The notes under the pieces are model-generated. The model saw only the letters and a list, made by a program, of their open reading frames with translations, did not search any database and was not told where the DNA came from. A stretch of 64,000 bases of DNA from Leptodactylus fallax (Eukaryota > Chordata > Amphibia > Anura > Leptodactylidae), in the NCBI GenBank assembly GCA_947044405.1, contig CAMRHE010000169.1, forward strand, positions 2,046,501 to 2,110,500, written 5' to 3'. This document shows, piece after piece, positions 56,467 through 64,000 of the stretch. Each line of letters begins with the position of its first letter. Positions within the stretch are counted from its first letter, which is position 1. The translations under genes were made by a program, and so were the position numbers.

Positions 56467-57980
56467 CAGTCATATGAAAAAGTTTGGGCACCCCTATTAA
56501 TCTTAATCATTTTTAGTTCTAAATATTTGGGTGTTTGCAACAGCCATTTCAATTTGATATATCTAATAACTGATGGACACAGTAATATTTCAGGATTGAA
56601 ATGAGGTTTATTGTACTAACAGAAAATGTGCAATATGCATTAAACCAAAATTTGACCGGTGCAAAAGTATGGGCACCTCAACAGAAAAGTGACATTAATA
56701 TTTAGTAGATCCTCCTTTTGCAAAAATAACAGCCTCTAGTCGCTTCCTGTAGCTTTTAATCAGTTCCTGGATCCTGGATGAAGGTATTTTTGACCAGTCC
56801 TCTTTACAAAACAATTCCAGTTCAGTTAAGTTTGATGGTCGCCGAGCATTGTCTTGCTGAAATATCCATCCCCGGCGTAACTTCAAATTCGTCACTGATT
56901 CTTGTACATTATTCTCAAGAATCTGCTGATACTGAGTTGAATCCATGCGACCCTCAACTTTAACAAGATTCCCGGTGCCGGCATTGGCCACACAGCCCCA
57001 AAGCATGATGGAACCTCCACCAAATTTTACAGTGCGTAGCAAGTGTTTTTCTTGGAATGCTGTGTTTTTTTGACGCCATGCATAACGCCTTTTTGTATGA
57101 CCAAACAACTCAATCTTTGTTTCATCAGTCCACAGGACCTTCTTCCAAAATGAAGCTGGCTTGTCCAAATGTGCTTTTGCATACCTCAGGCGACTCTGTT
57201 TGTGGCGTGCTTTCAGAAACGGCTTCTTTCGCATCACTCTCCCATACAGCTTCTCCTTGTGCAAAGTGTGCTGTATTGTTGACCGATGCACAGTGACACC
57301 ATCTGCAGCAAGATGATGCTGCAGCTCTTTGGAGGTGGTCTGTGGATTGTCCTTGACTGTTCTCACCATTCTTCTTCTCTGCCTTTCTGATATTTTTCTT
57401 GGCCTGCCACTTCTGGGCTTCACAAGAACTGTCCCTGTGGTCTTCCATTTCCTTACTATGTTCCTCACAGTGGAAACTGACAGGTTAAATCTCTGAGACA
57501 ACTTTTTGTATCCTTCCCCTGAACAACTATGTTGAACAATCTTTGTTTTCAGATCATTTGAGAGTTGTTTTGAGGAGCCCATGATGCCACTCTTCAGAGG
57601 AGATTCAAATAGGAGAACAACTTGCAATTGGCCACCTTAAATACCTTTTGTCATGATTGGATACACCTGGCTATGAAGTGCAAAGCTCAGTGAGGTTACA
57701 AAACCAATTTTGTGCTTCAGTAAGTCAGTAAAAAGTAGTTAGGAGTATTCAAATCAATAAAATGATAAGGGTACCCAAATTTTTGCACCGGTCAAATTTT
57801 GGTTTAATGCATATTGCACATTTTCTGTTAGTACAATAAACCTCATTTCAATCCTGAAATATTACTGTGTCCATCAGTTATTAGATATATCAAATTGAAA
57901 TGGCTGTTGCAAACACCCAAATATTTAGAACTAAAAATGATTAAGATTAATAGGGGTGCCCAAACTTTTTCATATGACTG
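56467..57980 (-). mobile_element. Tc1-like element (CAGTCATATGAAAAAG ends), copy B
   Basis: 1514 bp between TA at 56465-56466 and 57981-57982, with about 210-bp terminal inverted repeats almost identical to those of copy A at 27097-28742. It is shorter than copy A mainly because of a 135-bp internal deletion in the gene. Confidence 0.93.
56695..57582 (-). pseudogene. Tc1-like transposase with in-frame deletion of the catalytic Glu
   Basis: Open from MGSSKQLSNDLK (57582) to the stop at 56695, but only 295 residues. The HTH region, RSGRPRKISERQRR and D153 (WTDETK) are intact. At D244 the sequence jumps from FQQDN straight to ARRPSNLTELELF. By comparison with copy A this removes 45 codons, including the SPDLNIIEHLW box with the catalytic Glu. 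The frame is kept, so a DNA-binding but catalytically dead protein could be made. Confidence 0.93.
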
Positions 57981-57986
57981 TATATA

Positions 57987-59265
<1,279 letters not shown>

Positions 59266-59267
59266 TA

Positions 59268-60285
59268 ATTAATGAAATTACAATGAAACTCATGAGAAAT
59301 TACATGAGATATTCCCTCTAGGCAGAAGTCTGAGGTCTTGTGTAGTTATACACCATCCTGGCACACATTGCCCCGCAAACTGATCAGAAGAATGCAGGCA
59401 GTAGTATATGCAGAGTTCTTTAAAGATGAAACCATACTTTCATACGATGTATAGATTGATGTGTTCTATAAGACAGTCTGCACTGACAGTGAAGGTTCAT
59501 CATAATAAGAACTGGTAACCATCATTTCCCCTCATGAACTAACATATAACACTCTAAGAACATTATATAGAGAATGATTTAATGAGCCACAAAAACTAGT
59601 AGTATACAATAAAGTACTTTATTATACTTAGATATATTTTTAATAGTAAAAAAGGTGTTCTGAAACCTGATGCCAGGCTTTTAGAGATGTGTTGCTCACA
59701 AGACATATAGGAATCACTGAAGTGTTTTCTATAGGAGCATTTGTACTGGCATCTGGAGGTTAGAACAAGGTAATGCATTCTATTATACAAAAGCATACAA
59801 AAGACTTGCAATGTAAAATGAAGCCAGAAACTACGGTACAAGTGCATGGAACTATAATAGCAGGACAATATACCTAAAAACTAGGGTAGACAAACCATAC
59901 CCCAGACTTCTTATTTGCAATATAGGATAAAAAGATATGTGATTTAATTGGTTGTTATTGGGTATGCCTCCATTTTTCTCTCAACCTGTTTTTCAGTATA
60001 TATGAGATCCTAAGTGATCAGTCATTTATAGAACCATACGATATCTCCAGATTTATTTTTCAATTAACTTTTTCAGTTTTTCTAATGTAACTATTTTGTA
60101 GCTCTGGAAAGCATCAGCAAAATAGTTGCACATTGGCTAATACTTTCCAGTGCTGCTGAATATTGTTTTCATGGAATAGTATGGACAACCTGATGTTCTG
60201 ACATGGGTCTGAAGACCAAAAACTTTTATCTACTGTACATGTGGATTGTCCTATGTATTTCTCAATAAAAGGACTTGCAATGAAT
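59268..60285. other. Single-copy-looking DNA
   Basis: No gene or repeat recognised. Confidence 0.45.
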
Positions 60286-60287
60286 AG

Positions 60288-60675
60288 TTATGAGCAAACT
60301 GATTCGGATAGAACTGGGGTCTCCTCAGACCCCAGAGTATAATAAGTGAAAGCCCACTTATTATAACAGTTATGCTCACCTTGCTTCAGCTCTCCTGGGT
60401 ACCTAGTGACCCTTGGCATCCTCTTCCGTTCTCTGGCTGATGTCACCCTGGGGTCCCAACATCATGACGTTTTGTGCCCCATGTCACCACTGAGACTCAA
60501 TCACAGGCCTCATTGGTGACCCTGGGGCATGTGATGTCAGTAGAGGTCAGAAGACACCGCAAGGATGGGCCTCCCCAGAGTGTAATGATAGCACTTCCTG
60601 TTCATGCTGAACAAGCTTGGCCTGAAACAAACCAGAGGTTCGAAACAAATTTTGTGAGGTTTGCACATCTTTAAC
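60288..60675. repeat. CTGGGGTCT-hairpin family, copy 5
   Basis: AGTTATGAGCAAACTGATTC at the left and GGTTTGCACATCTTTA at the right are inverted ends. The core is CTGGGGTCTCCTCAGACCCC then AGAGTATAATAAG at 60316-60348, with its left arm cut short. TCACCACTGAGACTCAATCA and CCTCATTGGTGACCCTGGGG form the central palindrome. Confidence 0.62.
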
Positions 60676-60679
60676 AATG

Positions 60680-63020
60680 AATTTGTGCAAAATTTTTAGA
60701 TATTCCCTTTCCCAGTTCAGGCAGACCATTTCCACTTATCATTGTTTCTGGATTGTGCAAATAAAAGTATTGCTTGGTTCCTTCTCACTAGATCCCTGAG
60801 ATCAAGGGCCCTTGCAAGCAGTGCCTGGTAAGGATGGAATTCCAGAAAATAACAGAAATACTAATTATATTCTAACCTTACAAATCCATTTACTATACCA
60901 TAATTGATTTACTGTACATATGACGGTATATAAGGTGCATGCCTGCAGTTCTAGGTGTCGCAGTCAAGCAGAAACCTTCTGGAAGTCTCTTTCAGCCTCT
61001 AACTGTTTATGTTATGTGTACATAAGAATTTGCAGGTGTACTGTTATGACCAGGTATCTGGAATTAAAGGGTGTTCTACTTTTGAGCTCCCTAAACAACA
61101 AACATTTCATTTTTGGTAAGTCTATGACATTCAGCTTCCAGAGAAAGAGGCACTAAAAGCAATTCATGTAAATGGTATGCTTTAAATATAAAGCATATGG
61201 ACGTTGTGTCGATACTTATGATGACAGAATTGACATGAATTAAATTTGGATATAATTTTATTTACAAAACGATCAATGGAAAACATGTGAAAAATGTACT
61301 TTGACATTTAGCAATTTTAAGATCTACTTTTCTAAACATCTATGACTCATGTTAATGTTTTATTAATTACAATAATAATAATAATAATAATAATGCACTA
61401 ATTAATAAATAAAGCAGCAAGCGAATAAATTGCAGGTACAATAAACCAACTTGGCACTCAGCTAATTGTCTCCTGAAGCTATAGGTGGACACGTATCTCC
61501 CTAGTAGCCATACTTTGTTAGTGTTTTTCCACTATGGCCTAAAGTTAGGCATTCCCAATAACAATAAGGCATGTGATGAGGGGGTTTTATCATCACGCAA
61601 TTCACCATTGACCTCTATAAATATTATGCTTCTTATTGGTAATTTTTGGAAGTGTATCAAATGGAAAATGTAGCGTAACAATCCACCTTTGGAGGGTAAC
61701 AAATTGCCAGGTGGTATTTATGGGGAATCATGACATGATGTAGGTAAGTGCTTTAATATACTTATAAGCCTGGGCTGTAGATTTTTGAGAATCTGAAATT
61801 GTCCCCACATTGAGTAACTCCATAGAGGTTTTTCTTTTTTTTTTTTTTTTTAACGTGTGGTTTTCTGCAATTAAAATATTTTATGTCTTATCCATCTGTC
61901 CAGAGTGTGTACATGTGTTTGCTTTCTTCACTGTGGTTTGTCTCCTGTCATTAGCTGTTCACTTTCAATGCATTCCAGCCCAGCATTCCTGAGTCCTTAC
62001 TTTTATAATGACGGCACATTAAACACAGTTATAAAAATAAAAAAGATGATGTGACAGAAAAAGTATCCTAATCCTCCCTGCTATAAAAGAAGGTGCCACA
62101 GATCTGGATCTAAGAGTTTTATGGAGGTTTGTTTAACACCACTATGCAGTCCTTGCAGCCAAAATATGAAAATCTTTAGGCAAACAAATAGAAATATCTG
62201 CACCACTAGTCATATTTGTATTATATTATAGTCAACCTGTAATAATAAGATAAATATACCTTGAAGAATACTTTTATGGGAGTCAATGCCAGAAGGATCA
62301 AAATGTAGCAAAAGGCCACAGTTACTATACAGTTGTATTCTATTTTTGCACTTTATTACCTGTTTAAATGATATTAAATTCATGTTTATCACAAAGGTGA
62401 TATAGATAGAGGCATTGCAACTCCTATCAAAACCATTGGGTGGCCACACGTAAACACATAAAGGATAGCCATCTCATGACAAAATTTTACAAAAGCATTT
62501 TGTTTTGAAAAGCTGTTCATCGGGTGACCCACATCTGTAAAAGAGGAAAAGTAAGGAAGCACACATCTGTACTACTCAGAGTGCAAGAGTGAGAGCTGCT
62601 CTGCAGTCAAAAGAGGGGCCTTGGCAGAAGACTCCTTACCTTTCTATAGTATCCATATGTCTCAATATCGCATTGACAAGGTTGCTCCTTGTATTGGACA
62701 AGGTTGGCCCTTTATTGATCTGCTGTATGTACAAGTGTTATTTAATAATCTGGGTAGATAAAATTATTTATATGCTAAAGCCTACACCAGCAATGATGTT
62801 CACTCACTGTTTATTTGATTGCTTGCATTTACTGCCATTCATCCTGCACCTACCCTGTGCTATTGATTACACTTATGTATACATATAATGGTGGCAAAAG
62901 GGCTCCTTCTCTCTACACTATAGCCAAGTGTCAGGGAATGTACAAGCAATCCAACTAGAATACCTGTTTAATGAAAAATTGTAGCCAAATTGCTCATATA
63001 AATCCAGCTATAAAGTCCCA
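60680..63020. other. Single-copy-looking DNA with small simple repeats
   Basis: (AAT)n at 61368-61393 and a T-run at about 61832-61851. 61190-61480 is AT-rich with several TAATTA cores and could be conserved non-coding DNA. No gene recognised. Confidence 0.4.
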
Positions 63021-63021
63021 T

Positions 63022-63076
<55 letters not shown>
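63021..63076. repeat. (A)n(TA)n simple repeat
   Basis: A run of about 16 A followed by about 20 TA units. Confidence 0.95.
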
Positions 63077-63078
<2 letters not shown>

Positions 63079-63462
63079 AAATACCCAGCAACCGTTATTT
63101 CTCAAAAGAGTATCAAGAACCTGCATTCTCCATGTTCTAGTGTTGATCTGTGTTCTGCTGCCAGTAATGACATCGGTCGGTAAAGAGCTGCTTGTATGTC
63201 ACTTGCTCTACTTGTGCAGAGCCTTGTCTCCCTTCTTACTTTTCCTGCTAGTCATAAGGTTCTGATGTCCTATTTAAAGTTTCATTTGGTATCTCATATG
63301 GGACCATGCTATGAGCCAAATGCAGAGTTGAAACATGTCAGGACAGGATATCTGTACAATATGTGCAGACCCTAATGAAAGTTATTGCTTTAATGTCTTT
63401 TGTCTCAGTTTATCTCACTGATGAGTCTAACTCTGTAACCAGAGCATATATACCAAGCATAG

Positions 63463-63909
63463 AAGTTATCCCTTCTCCATGGCCTCCCAGCTAACACTCT
63501 CGCCACCCTCCAGTCCACCTTAAACTGTGCTGCTCGCCTAATACACCTCTCCCCCCATTCTTCATCGGCCGCTCCCCTCTGCCAGTCCCTTCACTGGCTA
63601 CCCATCGCCCAGCGAATAGAGTTCAAATTACTAACGCTAACATACAAAGCCATCCACAACTTGTCCCTTCCATATATCTCCGACCTAATCTCCCGCTACC
63701 TGCCCACACGCAACCTTCGATCCTCCAAAGACCATCTACTCCGTTCTGATCTTATTCGCTCTTCACACAAACGTCTCCAAGACTTCTCCCATGCATCCCT
63801 CATACTCTGGAACTCATTACCAAGACACATCAGACTGTCCCCCACAATCACAAGCTTCAAGAGGGCTCTCAAGACTCACCTATTCAGGAAGGCCTACAAC
63901 CTCCAATAA
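63463..63909 (+). pseudogene. LINE ORF2 C-terminal fragment, L2/CR1/Rex-like
   Basis: An open frame of about 148 codons with no start, cut at its 5' end as usual for LINEs. It has LNCAARLIHLSPHSSSAAPL, then CQSLHWLPIAQRIEFKLLTL, YKAIHNLSLPYISDLISRYL, TRNLRSSKDHLL, LILWNSLPRHIR and FKRALKTHLFRKAYNLQ. These are the conserved post-RT C-terminal motifs of L2/CR1/Rex-type reverse transcriptase proteins (WLPI-RIEFK, YKAIH, LWNSLP, FK-LKTHLF). The frame ends at TAA (63907-63909) without internal stops, so the copy is fairly young. Confidence 0.88.
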
Positions 63910-64000
63910 CGCTACTGTCACCACACCACCACCTGAGCAGCCTCTACCCCCACCTTCTGTCTCTATCCCTCATAGATTGTAAGCCCTTGTGGGCAGGGCC
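63463..64000 (+). mobile_element. 5'-truncated L2/CR1/Rex-like LINE, runs off the window
   Basis: The coding remnant is followed by a short 3'UTR with CATAGATTGTAAGCCCTTGT then GGGCAGGGCC at the window end. This 3' tail is familiar from frog LINE and SINE ends. The 3' terminal repeat and target duplication are outside the window. Confidence 0.82.

Overview
The window is vertebrate nuclear DNA of the kind found in frogs and toads. This is inferred from its contents: several Tc1-like DNA transposon families, a DIRS-type tyrosine-recombinase retrotransposon, 3' pieces of L1/Tx1-like and L2/CR1/Rex-like LINEs, and many short palindromic elements typical of anuran genomes. No cellular protein-coding gene, rRNA, functional tRNA or CRISPR array could be supported. 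Every convincing open reading frame belongs to a transposon. The window is best read as intergenic or intronic DNA built by repeated, nested insertion.

Layout. 1-1186: right part of a decayed Tc1-like element with DD38E spacing. 1739-2200: fold-back copy of an abundant AT-rich repeat. 2613-6264: a 5'-truncated LINE with a 15-bp target duplication, split by a 2.5-kb hAT-type element that itself holds TTAA-flanked palindromes and a 31-bp minisatellite. 6600-13000: copy of the same AT-rich repeat, interrupted by a MITE, a homopolymer-rich stretch and a degenerate DIRS element (about 7.85-12.9 kb, minus strand). 13425-14497: three-level nest (palindrome in Tc1 in MITE). 14499-15336: a MITE abutting a TTAA palindrome. 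15633-17273: near-complete DD38E-type Tc1 element. 17.3-27 kb: mostly single-copy-looking DNA with scattered palindromes. 27097-28742: Tc1-like element. 29181-29772: short hAT-type element. 32492-32890: TTAA palindrome. 33.2-34.1 kb: 5'-truncated Tc1. 41707-43310: complete Tc1-like element with an intact 340-aa transposase. 44034-47068: 3-kb hAT-type composite with a perfect 8-bp target duplication and a large 31-bp minisatellite. 47.3-49.4 kb: cluster of four MITE copies. 50.3-50.7 and 53.3-53.6 kb: two more 31-bp arrays, the second followed by a tRNA-type SINE. 54485-54873: TTAA palindrome. 56467-59265: two different Tc1-like elements back to back. 63.46-64 kb: C-terminal piece of an L2/CR1/Rex-like LINE running off the window.

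How the parts work together. Transposase sources (Tc1, hAT, Harbinger-like and, by the TTAA target, piggyBac-like) are mostly absent or broken here, while their non-autonomous dependents are abundant. The only element that looks competent from sequence alone is the Tc1 at 41.7 kb. Nesting with intact target duplications lets insertion order be read directly at several places. Family assignments rest on motifs, target duplications and memory of these families; no database search was possible.
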